Shown here in pieces: positions 16,713 to 26,422 of a stretch of 64,000 bases of DNA (its first letter is position 1; the number at the start of each line of letters is the position of its first letter). This stretch comes from Eubacterium sp. AB3007 (lineage in GTDB: Bacteria > Bacillota > Clostridia > Peptostreptococcales > Anaerovoracaceae). The DNA is taken from assembly GCF_000688015.1 (NCBI RefSeq), contig NZ_JIAD01000001.1, forward strand, positions 1,054,001 to 1,118,000, read 5' to 3'. The position numbers were made by a program, and so were the translations under genes. The notes beneath the pieces are model-generated. The model saw only the letters and a list, made by a program, of their open reading frames with translations, searched no databases and had not been told where the DNA came from.

Positions 16713-17630
16713 CTAACAGTACTTGGCCGGTTTCTGGCCGGTCTTATCGAACACCCAGCCCGTGGCCGTAGCTGTAGCTGTGATGTCTCCCAGTTTATCT
16801 GTACGGAACACCAGGATATTCGGATCATAGGCGCGCAGGTTCCGGAATGTCTCCACCCCAGGGTGTCCCCAGGTATGGCCATCCGCGCTCACCACCACGT
16901 ACTCCGGATCGAACCATTTATAGAACTGAGGTGTTGTTGCCTTTTTTCCTCCGGCACCGTGGTGTGGATGATCCATCAATTCCACGTTGTGACGCTCCAT
17001 CTTTGGCAGTGACTTCTTCATGTTGTCGCCGGTCAGGAGGGCGGTACGTTTGCCATACGTAATGTAAATAGCCAGACTCCCCATGTTCCCCCGATCGTTG
17101 GTCTTGGCGCTCTTGTATTTCTTCTTGTCCTGAACAAACTTCAGTGTCACTCCATCCAGTTTGATGGTTTTCCCACGCTTGCCCTTGACGCGCCTGATCT
17201 TTCTGGCTTTGATGGTCTTCATAAGCTTCTTGCTCAGCTTGCTCTTCTTGTAGGAGGGTCCTTGGGAGTACCAGAACTGCCCCACCGGAAACGCCTTGGC
17301 AACATTGATCAGCCCACCAACATGATCATCGTGGAGGTGGGTAGAGATCATGTAATCGATCCGGCTGATGCCCATTCCCTTCAGCTTCTTGACGATGCCC
17401 GGACCATATCCCGGCAGACCTCCATCCACCAGAACAACCTTGTTGTGGGGCGTCCGGATCAGAATGGAATCCCCCGGTCCCACGTTGAACCATGTAATCC
17501 GCAGACTGTTCTTGGATACCACGCTGTTCGCCTCTGCCTTATCCGGCAAAAACTGTGCGCTCATGGCTACGATGGTACAGAATGCCAGCAAAACCGCACC
17601 CACGGCGATGCTTTTTCTCTTTCCTATCAT
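16713..17630 (-). CDS. Secreted metallo-beta-lactamase-fold hydrolase (ComEC C-domain-like)
   Basis: The 305-residue protein starts with a signal peptide (MIGKRKS, then ~17 hydrophobic residues, cleavage likely near residue 34). The MBL core is clear: WFNVGPGDSILIRT, VDGG, the zinc motif H98-L-H100-D-D102-H103, TGDN near residue 200, HHGAGG and ADGHTWGHP. The sequence is closest in pattern to the extracellular ComEC-type hydrolase domain, but without its membrane part. An insertion of very basic residues (~120-160) is peculiar. It may act on extracellular phosphodiesters. The next gene, dsdA, follows after a 9-bp gap... on its upstream side. Confidence 0.82.
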   Translation of the reverse strand: MIGKRKSIAVGAVLLAFCTIVAMSAQFLPDKAEANSVVSKNSLRITWFNVGPGDSILIRTPHNKVVLVDGGLPGYGPGIVKKLKGMGISRIDYMISTHLHDDHVGGLINVAKAFPVGQFWYSQGPSYKKSKLSKKLMKTIKARKIRRVKGKRGKTIKLDGVTLKFVQDKKKYKSAKTNDRGNMGSLAIYITYGKRTALLTGDNMKKSLPKMERHNVELMDHPHHGAGGKKATTPQFYKWFDPEYVVVSADGHTWGHPGVETFRNLRAYDPNILVFRTDKLGDITATATATGWVFDKTGQKPAKYC

Positions 17631-17639
17631 ACCTGTCTC

Positions 17640-18983
17640 CTATTTCAGATGTGTATTCAGATACTGTTCCCAGACCTCTTCTGGTACAAGCCTGCCGCCT
17701 GTAGCCCAGCAGATCTGGGTGCTCCTTGCCAACTTCTCCGAGGTGATTCCCTCCTTCTCCAGGTAGGCAACCCCTTTTCCCATTAGGTTAACCGGCCCGA
17801 CGAAGGAAGCGCAGCTGGATGGCTCGATCCTGATGCTTTCTGTCTCCATCAGCATACGCATGTAGTCATACAGCCGATAGTCCGCTACGGTGAAATCCCC
17901 CGCTACAAGGTTGTTGCAGATCCGTGTCACGAACCCAGAGGGGCTAGCGCAGGCCAATCCATCCGCATGGGTCTCCCCACTGATGCCAAAATCGTGTACA
18001 TTCGCCTGTTCATATCTTTGTGAGGCAAACCCCACCAAAAGCGACGGGCACATCACCGGCTCCGTAAAGAACACATGCACATTATCGCCAAAACGCCTCT
18101 TCAGCCCGTAACACACTCCCCCGGGAGCACCGCCCACACCAGCAGGCACATAGACGATCAAGGGATGCTCCTCATCTACGGTGAGCCCCTGCTCCTCAAA
18201 CTGCTCTGCCAGCCGTCCAGCCGCCACCGCATACCCCAGGAAGAGATCCACGGAATACTCGTCATCCACAAAATAACTCATGGGATCGGCATCAGACTGC
18301 CTGCGTCCCTCCGCTACGGCACGGGAGTAGTCATCCTCATACTCGATCACGTTGACCCCCTTGCTGCGGAGCATGTCCTTCTTCCACTGCTTGGCGTCTG
18401 CCGACATATGTACTTTCACATTGAATCCCAGAAAAGCGCTCATGATACCGATGGAAAGCCCCAGATTCCCGGTGGAACCCACCTGTACGGTGTACTTTCC
18501 AAAGAATTCTTTCATCTCTGGCGCCGCCAGTTTCTCGTAGTTGTCTGTGACAGTGAGCTTGCCCGCCGCCAGCGCCAACTCCTCCGCATGCTTCAGTACT
18601 TCATAGATACCCCCGCGAGCCTTCACTGAACCAGCAATTGCGAGATGACTGTCCATCTTAAGAAAAAGGCGCCCTGGGATCTCGCATCCTTCTTCCCCAC
18701 ACAAAGCCTGCTGCATGGCAGGGATCTCCGCCAACGGGGACTCGATCAGCCCCTCTGTCTCCTCGGTTTCCGGAAAACACTTGCGGATGTAGGGAGCAAA
18801 TCGGGCCAGCCTGGCCTCCGCATCCTGGATATCCTCATCCGAAACAACCAGTTGGGTCACGCCATCCACCACCTCGAAAGGCAGGAGACGCGGGTTCAAC
18901 CACAGGGTCTCTCTCTGTTCGATGACCTCGCGAACGGCGCTGTCCGAAGCCGCCAGGGTCCTCGCATATTCCTTGATCTCCAT
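17640..18983 (-). CDS. dsdA: D-serine ammonia-lyase (D-serine dehydratase)
   Basis: A 447-residue PLP enzyme that converts D-serine to pyruvate and ammonia. The Schiff-base lysine lies in SHLAIAGSVKARGG, the phosphate loop in YVPAGVGGAPGG, and GSTGNLGLSIG and EPSSCASFVGP are as in characterised DsdA. The ATG at 18983 follows AAGGAGTGGAG; an upstream ATG would add only 12 residues without a ribosome site. Possibly cotranscribed with the MBL-fold gene 9 bp downstream. No dsdC regulator is nearby. It may handle D-serine from peptidoglycan or host. Confidence 0.93.
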   Translation of the reverse strand: MEIKEYARTLAASDSAVREVIEQRETLWLNPRLLPFEVVDGVTQLVVSDEDIQDAEARLARFAPYIRKCFPETEETEGLIESPLAEIPAMQQALCGEEGCEIPGRLFLKMDSHLAIAGSVKARGGIYEVLKHAEELALAAGKLTVTDNYEKLAAPEMKEFFGKYTVQVGSTGNLGLSIGIMSAFLGFNVKVHMSADAKQWKKDMLRSKGVNVIEYEDDYSRAVAEGRRQSDADPMSYFVDDEYSVDLFLGYAVAAGRLAEQFEEQGLTVDEEHPLIVYVPAGVGGAPGGVCYGLKRRFGDNVHVFFTEPVMCPSLLVGFASQRYEQANVHDFGISGETHADGLACASPSGFVTRICNNLVAGDFTVADYRLYDYMRMLMETESIRIEPSSCASFVGPVNLMGKGVAYLEKEGITSEKLARSTQICWATGGRLVPEEVWEQYLNTHLK

Positions 18984-19112
18984 TGTCGTTCTCCACTCCT
19001 TAAGATGCAACTCATACATAGAAAGTATACCATAGAAAGGGTACGGATTTCAATCTATATATGTACCGGCGGTTCCATCGCACAGGAAGGAAATAGTGGC
19101 GCCTCTCTCAGC

Positions 19113-19146
19113 ACAAAAAAGCGGTGGACCTTGCAGGTCCACCGCG
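19113..19146 (-). terminator. Intrinsic terminator of the secreted-protein gene
   Basis: Perfect 10-bp arms GCGGTGGACC/GGTCCACCGC with a 5-base loop, followed on the minus strand by TTTTTT. Confidence 0.88.
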
Positions 19147-19184
19147 CAGCCAAAATCGCTCTTGCGGCCTTTTTGACGGTTGCT

Positions 19185-20504
19185 TTATTTCTGTTTCTTT
19201 GTTGCCTTGTAGAGGGGGGAGTATCCGCCATAGGCCCTGTTCTGGTAGGTGTACACGGATACTGTTTTTTTGAGCTTCTTGGGTTTGACGTAACTGGTCC
19301 AGGTCCCGCCGAGTTTGACTGTGTATTTCTTCTTGTTTCCCTTCACCCAGACTCCACAGATGTTGACGCCGGATGCACCAGGCTTTTTCTTGAATGTGAC
19401 GATGGCCTTAAGCCTGTATGTGTAGTATACGTACTTAGTCTTGTATTTATACGTGCGGAAATATCCGACATAGTAATGGGTGTTCTTGACTTTGTGCTTC
19501 TTCACCTTATACGCCTTCAGCTTGAATGACTTGATCGGTGTGGTAGCGACACCGGTCTTGAAGGAGCGGACGGGAGAGTAAGGACTCTTCCAGAAGTAAT
19601 CCTTTCCTCCGTAGGTGAAACTGGTTCCGTAGTAAACTCTGGCCTGATAGTTCGTGTTCGGCTTCAGCCCTTTGAATTGATAGGTATTATTCCCTTTATC
19701 CATGCTGTAAAGCTTCCAGTTATTGGTCCCCACCTGTCTATACTCGATGTACTGGGTGAGATACTTGTTATCAGCATATGCCGATCCTGTCTTGAAAAAG
19801 AAGTAATTGGAATACACCTCATACTGATTGAATCCATTGGCAGGCCTGCTGTAGATATAAGTAGGCACTGCTTTCTGTTCTTTGTCGTGATACAGTTTTC
19901 CATCTGTCCCCAGGACATACACCGTGATCGTATGGAAGCCAACCGGGTATTTTTTCATATCGATCGAGATGTCGATCGTAGAAGTACCTAATTCTCCAGG
20001 TCCTTTCACCATCGAGTTGTCAACATACACACTATAAAACGTACAGCCACTGTATATTCCGGTCAGGCTCCCCTTCACGGTAACAAAGCCACGGGAATTG
20101 GGTGCAGAAACGGTATAAGATACTGCCTGTGTGTTGCCCTTCAGAGTATCCGGTTCTTCTCCCAGACTTTTCCCTTTTGGTTTGTCATCTGCAATGACGG
20201 TGGGGGCAGATTTACTGACTTCTTTCTGATCGGGGGTCTTCTGCGCTGCCCCCTCTTCCCTGGCCGGGCTCTCCTGAACGGCCTTTGCAGTTGCCTCTGC
20301 GTCCTCCTTTTCTCCCAAAGTCTCATCCACATCAGGTTCCGATGCTTCCGCGGTCACCTCCACCTGCTGTCCTTCCTTCTGCTCATTCTCCTCCTCGGCA
20401 AACACCTGCCCATTCAACATCGGCATAAAGGTGACTCCAACCACCAGAGACAGGGCCAGAGCAAGCGCTCTGTGAGTGAGCGCGCTAATCCATTGCTTTC
20501 CCAT
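19185..20504 (-). CDS. Secreted Lys/Tyr-rich protein with Fn3-like segment
   Basis: The 439-residue protein has a signal peptide (hydrophobic to about residue 36, cleavage after VFA). Residues ~37-125 are an acidic, low-complexity spacer. Residues ~128-200 look like a beta-sandwich with SYTVSAPNSRGFVTVKGSL; residues ~210-310 resemble a fibronectin type III fold (WKLYSMDKGNNTYQFKGLKPNTNYQARVYYG). The last ~120 residues are strikingly rich in Lys and Tyr (YKTKYVYYTYRLKAIVTFKKK), without a sorting signal or membrane anchor, so the protein is released or held by charge. A surface or matrix role is likely; no enzyme motif is seen. Confidence 0.75.
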   Translation of the reverse strand: MGKQWISALTHRALALALSLVVGVTFMPMLNGQVFAEEENEQKEGQQVEVTAEASEPDVDETLGEKEDAEATAKAVQESPAREEGAAQKTPDQKEVSKSAPTVIADDKPKGKSLGEEPDTLKGNTQAVSYTVSAPNSRGFVTVKGSLTGIYSGCTFYSVYVDNSMVKGPGELGTSTIDISIDMKKYPVGFHTITVYVLGTDGKLYHDKEQKAVPTYIYSRPANGFNQYEVYSNYFFFKTGSAYADNKYLTQYIEYRQVGTNNWKLYSMDKGNNTYQFKGLKPNTNYQARVYYGTSFTYGGKDYFWKSPYSPVRSFKTGVATTPIKSFKLKAYKVKKHKVKNTHYYVGYFRTYKYKTKYVYYTYRLKAIVTFKKKPGASGVNICGVWVKGNKKKYTVKLGGTWTSYVKPKKLKKTVSVYTYQNRAYGGYSPLYKATKKQK

Positions 20505-20662
20505 ATTGTGCCTCCTGTAATCATAAATACATATTTGTCTAAAAACTCACATATTTTATACCAGAAGTATAGCACATAAACACTCGAAAAACAAACCATA
20601 AATTCATTTTTAATACAGATATTAAAAACTTCCGCCCCCTCCGGTATATGCGCCCGACGCAC

Positions 20663-20697
20663 GAAAAAAAGGCTGTCTCCATATGGAAACAGCCTCT
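20663..20697 (-). terminator. Intrinsic terminator of hup
   Basis: On the minus strand AGGCTGT(TTC)/(GAG)ACAGCCT with a short loop precedes seven T residues. Confidence 0.85.
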
Positions 20698-20717
20698 CAT
20701 TATGTCTGAATTAAAGT

Positions 20718-20993
20718 CTATTTGTTTACAGCGTCCTTCAGTGCCTTTCCTGCCTTGAATGCAGGTGCCTTTGCAGCCTTGATCTCGATCTCTTCTCCTG
20801 TCAGCGGATTTCTTCCGGCTCTTGCAGCTCTCTCTCTGACCTCAAAGGTCCCGAATCCAATCAGCTGAACCTTGTCTCCCTTCACCAGGGATGCCTCGAT
20901 AGCACCGAATGTTGCCTTGACGGCCTTTTCTGCATCAGCCTTGGACAGGCCGGCTTCCTTTGCGACTGCTGCTACTAATTCAGATTTGTTCAT
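20718..20993 (-). CDS. hup: DNA-binding protein HU
   Basis: A 91-residue histone-like protein: [24 protein letters not shown] at the start, [13 protein letters not shown], then the DNA-contacting arm [12 protein letters not shown] with the intercalating proline. It bends and compacts DNA as a dimer. The frame is open for 37 codons upstream, but the ATG at 20993 has AAAGGAGAG before it and gives the exact family length. Single gene with its own terminator. Confidence 0.97.
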   Translation of the reverse strand: MNKSELVAAVAKEAGLSKADAEKAVKATFGAIEASLVKGDKVQLIGFGTFEVRERAARAGRNPLTGEEIEIKAAKAPAFKAGKALKDAVNK

Positions 20994-21114
20994 AGTATTT
21001 CTCTCCTTTTCCGTGATTATCTGACTAATAATATACACCAAAAAGCCCACAAATGCAACAGCCTCTTGCCTTCTAACACGGTATTTTTGCAAAAAGACCA
21101 CCATCTGAGGTCAA

Positions 21115-22143
21115 TTACGATGTCTTTTCTGCGGAATCGGTCACGATTTCCAGTTTTTTCTTCAACGCATTCGTCCGGGTGGTCCGGAGTGAGGTGATGT
21201 CTTTTCTGCTCATCTCCAAATGGTTCTCTGCCCTTGCCAACACCTCATCGAAACGATCCACCTCTATGCGAACCTCCTCCAGAACACGACGTATATCCTC
21301 GGAGCGATCCCTGATCGCCAGCATCTGGAATCCGACACGAAAACTGCTGAGAAGCGCGGCCATGGAACTGGGTCCAGCGATCATTACATTGGATTCCTTC
21401 CTGAGCACCTCCACCATACCCAGCCGCAGTGCTTCTGCATACATCGCCTCTGAGGGCAGGAACATCACTCCATAGTCCAGAGAATTCGGTGCTTTCACGT
21501 ACTTCTTGCATATATCCGCCGCTTCCTTGCGAAGCTCAGCTACAAAAGCCTTCCGTGCCCCCTCGCACAAAGCCCTGTCACCACTTTCATAGGCTTCCTG
21601 CAGCTTGGCAAAGGAAATAGAAGGATTCTTGGAGTCGATCACCAGATACATAGGATTGTTTCCATCCCCAGGCATTCTGACCGCAAAATCCACCATGGTT
21701 CGTTCCTCCGGGACTAGTCGAAACTGAGATTCGTATTGCTGTGGAGCCAGTATATCCGCCAGAATGCTCTCCAGCTGCGCCTCCCCCAGATTCCCATTGG
21801 TCTTCACGTTCAGGAGCACCCTCCTGATATCCCCCAAATCTCTGGACATGGTGCTCACCGCAGAAATATCTCGGAGCATCCGCTCCAACTGTTCTCTTTC
21901 AGTGAGCGACATTTGCTCCAGAGTTCGATGCATCGTGTTGATAGACTGTTGTTGGACCATGTCCCCTGTGCGCATATCACCGATGAGCCGCTCGATATCC
22001 TCAATATTGCTCTTCTGCACTTCTGCGGCAATTGCCTGCTCCGCCATTCGTGCATCCATGCTCTGTAAGCGCAGCAACAGGATCGCCACCAGTACCCCCA
22101 ATACTACCATGACGATCAGCGTAATCACTCCCAATACCTGCAT
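21115..22143 (-). CDS. rmuC: RmuC-family DNA recombination protein
   Basis: A 342-residue protein with an N-terminal membrane anchor (residues ~3-25), a coiled-coil of about 100 residues (ARMAEQAIAAEVQKSN..., EREQLERMLRDI), then the RmuC nuclease-like domain with VDFAVRMPGDGN and YLVIDSKNPSISF, the equivalent of the PD-(D/E)XK core. RmuC limits inversions at short inverted repeats. The ATG at 22143 with GAGGAGGGAG is preferred; an ORF reading further upstream would translate the palindromic repeat at 22161-22260. It is notable that this family is tied to inverted-repeat stability and the gene sits beside such a repeat. Confidence 0.88.
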   Translation of the reverse strand: MQVLGVITLIVMVVLGVLVAILLLRLQSMDARMAEQAIAAEVQKSNIEDIERLIGDMRTGDMVQQQSINTMHRTLEQMSLTEREQLERMLRDISAVSTMSRDLGDIRRVLLNVKTNGNLGEAQLESILADILAPQQYESQFRLVPEERTMVDFAVRMPGDGNNPMYLVIDSKNPSISFAKLQEAYESGDRALCEGARKAFVAELRKEAADICKKYVKAPNSLDYGVMFLPSEAMYAEALRLGMVEVLRKESNVMIAGPSSMAALLSSFRVGFQMLAIRDRSEDIRRVLEEVRIEVDRFDEVLARAENHLEMSRKDITSLRTTRTNALKKKLEIVTDSAEKTS

Positions 22144-22218
22144 TTGCTCCCTCCTCACTAAGTGTGTCAATGAGTGTGTCAAAGGGGACGGTTCTTTTTG
22201 ACACACTTTCCGAGTGTG

Positions 22219-22716
<498 letters not shown>

Positions 22717-22725
22717 CCTCCTTTT

Positions 22726-23925
22726 TTAAAAATCCAGAATATGTCCCATCTTCAGTTTCTTTGTTTTCAGATAAAAACGGTCGTAGTCATTGGCTTCCAT
22801 CTCGATCCCAACTCGCCGGTTAATCTCCATGCCGAACTCTTCCAGCTGGTAGACTTTGTCCGGGTTGTTGGTCAGAAGACGCATGCTCTTCACGCCCAGG
22901 TCGCGAAGAATCTGGGCGCCGATGTAATACTCACGTTGGTCGGCTTCGAACCCCAGCGCCAGATTTGCCTCCAGGGTGTCCATCCCCTGTTCCTGCAGTT
23001 CATAGGCCTTCAGCTTATTCAAAAGGCCTATTCCCCGGCCTTCCTGGCGCATGTAGAGCAGGATCCCCCGGCCCTCCTTTTCGATCTGGGTCATGGCAGA
23101 AGCAAGTTGCTGTCCACAGTCACAGCGCAGGGAACCGAAGGTGTCACCGGTGAGGCATTCTGAATGAACACGACAGAGGATATCTTCTCCCTCGCCGATC
23201 TCTCCCTTGACCAGCGCCACATGGTGTTCCCCGTTGAGCAGATTCCGATACCCATACGCCTTGAACTGCCCGTAACGTGTGGGCATATTGGCGATGGCCT
23301 CACACTCCACCAGACGATCATGGCACTTCCGATAGTTCTTCAGGTCCTCAATGGTGATGAAGGTGATGTCAAACTTTTCGGCCAACTCCATCAATTCGCT
23401 GGTGCGCATCATGGTGCCGTCCTCCCTCATGATCTCACAGCAAAGACCACATTCCCTGAGCCCGGCAAGACGACAGAGATCCACCGTTGCTTCAGTGTGT
23501 CCCTCCCGTTCCAGCACACCGTTGCGTTTGGCAAGCAACGGGAACATATGCCCCGGTCTGCGAAAGTCCTCCGGCCTGGCATCCTCCGACACACAGGCAA
23601 GCGCCGTCATTGACCGCTCTGCGGCAGAGATGCCGGTAGTGGTAGACACGTGATCGATGGAGACTGTAAAGGCAGTCTCGTGGTTGTCTGTGTTCTCCAT
23701 GACCATCTGGGGAAACCGCAGTTTCTGCACATAATGCTCCGCCATAGGCATACAGATGAGGCCCTTTCCGTGAATCGCCATGAAGTTGATGTTCTGCGTG
23801 GTAGCGTGCTCCGCTGCGCAGATGAAATCCCCCTCATTCTCCCGATCCTGGGCATCTGTCACCAGAATAATCTTTCCCTGTCGCAGATCCTCCAAGGCTT
23901 GTTCGATGGTTCCGAACTGTCCCAT
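22726..23925 (-). CDS. ribBA: Bifunctional DHBP synthase / GTP cyclohydrolase II
   Basis: Two domains in 399 residues. Residues ~1-200: dihydroxybutanone-phosphate synthase with [13 protein letters not shown] and GHTEATVDL. Residues ~205-399: GTP cyclohydrolase II with the zinc site C-x10-C-D-C ([17 protein letters not shown]) and [12 protein letters not shown]. Together they feed both branches into lumazine. The ATG at 23925 follows AAGGAGGATAA; the open frame extends 28 codons upstream into ribE without a ribosome site. Confidence 0.96.
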   Translation of the reverse strand: MGQFGTIEQALEDLRQGKIILVTDAQDRENEGDFICAAEHATTQNINFMAIHGKGLICMPMAEHYVQKLRFPQMVMENTDNHETAFTVSIDHVSTTTGISAAERSMTALACVSEDARPEDFRRPGHMFPLLAKRNGVLEREGHTEATVDLCRLAGLRECGLCCEIMREDGTMMRTSELMELAEKFDITFITIEDLKNYRKCHDRLVECEAIANMPTRYGQFKAYGYRNLLNGEHHVALVKGEIGEGEDILCRVHSECLTGDTFGSLRCDCGQQLASAMTQIEKEGRGILLYMRQEGRGIGLLNKLKAYELQEQGMDTLEANLALGFEADQREYYIGAQILRDLGVKSMRLLTNNPDKVYQLEEFGMEINRRVGIEMEANDYDRFYLKTKKLKMGHILDF

Positions 23926-23938
23926 ATTCTTATCCTCC

Positions 23939-24589
23939 TTATCCATATCCGTGCTCCGTAAGGAATGCGCGGGTAATATTGCTTTGTGCTCCGGCAGCGG
24001 GAGCACCATTCATGAGCCGTTCCACGTATTTGCCGATGATATCGTTCTCCACATTCACCACATCCCCGGCACGTTTCTCACCCAGGACGGTCACACTGGC
24101 CGTGTGGGGGATGACGGACACCTGAAAACGGTCCGGTTTGGCATACACCACCGTCAGACTGATCCCATCGATGGCGACGGATCCTTTATCCACGATGTAC
24201 CGCAGCAACGCCTCCTCCGCCGAAAAGGTGTACCGGATGGCATTGTCATCTTTCTCGACCGCAAGTATCCTGGCCGTCCCATCTATGTGTCCGGCGACGA
24301 TGTGGCCGCCAAACCGGCCATCTGCCGCCATCGCTCTTTCCAAATTCACATGAGCACCCGGCGCAAGCGATGCCAGTGAGGAACGATCCAGCGTCTCATG
24401 CATCACGTCTGCTGAAAATCCACTCTGATCAAAGGTGACGACAGTCAGACACACCCCGTTGACGCAGATGCTGTCTCCGATGTGGATGTCCTCCAGGATC
24501 CGGGTCGCTTCGATAGTTAACACTGCAGATACTCTGCCCCGCCGAATCTGTCGCACAGTACCGACCTCTTCAACGATTCCCGTGAACAC
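23939..24589 (-). CDS. ribE: Riboflavin synthase
   Basis: A 216-residue trimeric enzyme that dismutates two lumazines to riboflavin. The start [10 protein letters not shown] is invariant; two lumazine-synthase-like barrels follow with [21 protein letters not shown] and [20 protein letters not shown] as the repeated substrate-binding elements. The start overlaps the ribD stop by 20 bp, so the two genes are coupled. Confidence 0.96.
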   Translation of the reverse strand: MFTGIVEEVGTVRQIRRGRVSAVLTIEATRILEDIHIGDSICVNGVCLTVVTFDQSGFSADVMHETLDRSSLASLAPGAHVNLERAMAADGRFGGHIVAGHIDGTARILAVEKDDNAIRYTFSAEEALLRYIVDKGSVAIDGISLTVVYAKPDRFQVSVIPHTASVTVLGEKRAGDVVNVENDIIGKYVERLMNGAPAAGAQSNITRAFLTEHGYG

Positions 24590-25691
24590 GTTTCAACACC
24601 TCGCTTTCTATCAAAATGTCCTCTCCCAGCCTGGTCACTCGCACGTCCGCCAGTTGCAAGCCCATCCCTGGTGTCGAAAACCCCTGGCCTTCCACTGGGG
24701 TCTTTGCGGTCTTGCCGCCCAGGATCTTTGGTGCGATGTAGGCATACACCAGATCGACGATACCCGCCTCCGCTGCTGCCCAGGCCAATGTCCCACCGCC
24801 TTCAATCAGCACCGAGTCGACACCTCGGCGGCCCAACTTCATCACAAGATCCGCCAGATCCACACGGCCCCCCTTCTCCGCCACACAAAGCACTTCGCAC
24901 CCGGTTTCCAGGTATGGTGCCTGACGGGAAGAGTCCTTCTCACAGGTGGCCAGGATCGTTGGGATCTCTCTTGCCGTGGTCACCACCTTGGCATCAAGAG
25001 GTGTGCGCAGATGGGAATCGCAGACGATCCGGATGGGATCCACTGCGCTCTCAAACCTTGCGTTCAGCATTGGATCATCGGCAAGCACCGTGCCCAGTCC
25101 GACCATGATCGCCTTGCAGCGATTCCGTACCCTGTGTACATGGGCCCGTGCCTTCTTCCCGGTGATCCATTTGGATTCTCCTGTATAGGCAGCGATCTTC
25201 CCATCCATGGTCATGGCGTACTTCAGCACCACCAGTGGGTGCCCGGTCTCTACGTAGTGCAGAAAGATCCGGGCAAGACGCCGGCACTCATGTTCCATAC
25301 ATCCGGTCTCCACTTTTATGCCCGCGTCTCTCAATATCCGGATCCCCTTCCCCGCCACCTGCGGGTTGGGATCTCCTGCTCCCACCACCACTCGAGCGAT
25401 CCCCGCCTCCAGAATAGCGCTCGTACAGGGCGGCTGCCGCCCCTGATGACAGCAGGGTTCCAGTGTCACGTAGATGGTTGCCCCGAAAGGATCCTCCCCC
25501 CTCGCCTGGCAATCCTTCAGTGCGTTTCGTTCCGCATGCAGATCCCCACAGCGTTCGTGTGCTCCCTCTCCGATGACTCTCCCATTCTTTACGATCACCG
25601 CCCCCACCAGGGGATTGGGACTCACACGCCCCTCCCCGCGAGCTGCGATCTCAATGGCACGCTGCATATATGTTTCGTCTTTTGACAACAC
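24570..25691 (-). CDS. ribD: Bifunctional riboflavin deaminase / reductase
   Basis: Residues ~1-145 are the zinc deaminase (HAERNAL and EPCCHQGRQPPCT bind zinc), and residues ~150-370 the NADPH-dependent reductase (LKYAMTMDGKIA, GLGTVLADDPMLNAR, LIEGGGTLAWA). It converts the GTP cyclohydrolase II product to the ribitylamino-uracil phosphate. I placed the start at the GTG at 25691, 8-9 bp after TTGGAGG; a TTG five codons upstream lies inside the ribosome site. First gene after the FMN riboswitch. Confidence 0.94.
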   Translation of the reverse strand: MLSKDETYMQRAIEIAARGEGRVSPNPLVGAVIVKNGRVIGEGAHERCGDLHAERNALKDCQARGEDPFGATIYVTLEPCCHQGRQPPCTSAILEAGIARVVVGAGDPNPQVAGKGIRILRDAGIKVETGCMEHECRRLARIFLHYVETGHPLVVLKYAMTMDGKIAAYTGESKWITGKKARAHVHRVRNRCKAIMVGLGTVLADDPMLNARFESAVDPIRIVCDSHLRTPLDAKVVTTAREIPTILATCEKDSSRQAPYLETGCEVLCVAEKGGRVDLADLVMKLGRRGVDSVLIEGGGTLAWAAAEAGIVDLVYAYIAPKILGGKTAKTPVEGQGFSTPGMGLQLADVRVTRLGEDILIESEVLKRVHGNR

Positions 25692-25702
25692 AGCCTCAAC
25701 CT

Positions 25703-25742
25703 CCAAAAAACACTTTCGCCCCGAAGACCATTCTCCGGGGCG
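25703..25742 (-). terminator. Second hairpin terminator in the rib leader
   Basis: CGCCCCG/CGGGGCG arms (25742-25736, 25723-25717) followed by AAAGTGTTTTTT, ending directly at the ribD ribosome site. It lies about 75 bp after the first riboswitch terminator. Confidence 0.7.
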
Positions 25743-25815
25743 TATGAAAAAACACTCTTAAAGGCGGAAGTGGAACCCGCCGCCATAGAAGCGGGGGATC
25801 CTCTGGCGCTCGTTA

Positions 25816-25850
25816 TGAAACAAAAACTCTGGAACAAAAAATCCCAGAGC
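25816..25850 (-). terminator. Riboswitch terminator of the rib operon
   Basis: On the minus strand CTCTGG and CCAGAG (25849-25844, 25832-25827) enclose an 11-base loop and are followed by TTTTTGTTTC, 20 bp after the aptamer. Confidence 0.8.
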
Positions 25851-25867
25851 AATATGTTTCTCAACTA

Positions 25868-25981
25868 TTCTATCTTCTCCCATCCAGACTATACTGTCGG
25901 CTCCGGAATCTCACCGGATCATGCCTCTCGGCTCGCGGGCTGTACCGCCGGTAGGGAATTTCACCCTGCCCTGAAGATCTA
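25868..25981 (-). promoter_or_regulatory. FMN riboswitch (RFN element)
   Basis: On the minus strand the full aptamer is legible: ATCTTCAGGGCAGGGTGAAA, TTCCCTACCGGCGGT, AGCCCGCGAG, GATCCGGTGAGATTCCGG, GCCGACAGT and the closing GATGGGAGAAGAT. FMN binding should stabilise the downstream terminator and shut off ribD-ribE-ribBA-ribH. Confidence 0.97.
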
Positions 25982-25998
25982 TTCACTTGTCTTGTATA

Positions 25999-26026
25999 AG
26001 TATACCACCCGACTCCGATTTGTCAA
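25999..26026 (-). promoter_or_regulatory. Promoter of the rib operon
   Basis: TTGACA (26026-26021) and TATACT (26004-25999), 16-bp spacer, on the minus strand just upstream of the aptamer. Confidence 0.75.
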
Positions 26027-26072
26027 GGCACAATGTGGAGGATGGGGTGAAATGATAGTGACGGCTCCATCA

Positions 26073-26339
26073 TCATACGCAGGAGGCCACCACACAGACC
26101 ACCTTTCCGTAGCTATCGCTGCTTTCCAGATAACGATGGGCGTCAGGCACCTGCTCCAGAGAGAATATCTTCTCCGGCTTGGCGTCCACGTTATAGTCGC
26201 GTACAAAGTCCAGCATCTCCTGTTCCATCACCGCCGAATAGATATCAAAGAAGCTGATCTCTTCGGGTACCCGCGCGAGCCTTGCGCCCCCGGACCCTCT
26301 GGAAATCTGGACAAGGCCCGCCATCTGTTTACAATATTG
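26073..26339 (-). pseudogene. Chimeric remnant: Rrf2-type regulator joined to a medium-chain dehydrogenase tail
   Basis: One short frame reads MAGLVQISRGSGGARLARVP and EISFFDIYSAV, the wing and following helix of Rrf2-family regulators, then switches to VDAKPEKIFSLEQVPDAHRYL and YGKVVCVV, the C-terminus of zinc/quinone-type medium-chain dehydrogenases. The HTH of the regulator and nearly all of the dehydrogenase are missing, and an in-frame stop lies just upstream (26340-26342). This is best read as a deletion that fused the ends of two lost genes. No ribosome site. Confidence 0.65.
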
Positions 26340-26371
26340 TCAGTAATCTTTCTTTCGCCCATTCGAAACAC

Positions 26372-26402
26372 AAAAAAAAGCCGCGGCAAACCGCCACAGC
26401 TT
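26372..26402 (-). terminator. Intrinsic terminator after the SseB-like gene
   Basis: AGCTGTGGC and GCCGCGGCT pair with two G-T wobbles around a 5-base loop, followed by eight T residues on the minus strand. Confidence 0.75.
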
Positions 26403-26422
26403 TCTTCCTGACACAGGACCCG

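Noticed and set aside
22144..22206. N-terminal extension of RmuC reading [11 protein letters not shown]
   Set aside because: It translates the palindromic repeat; the same peptide arises from other copies of the repeat. A strong ribosome site supports the ATG at 22143.
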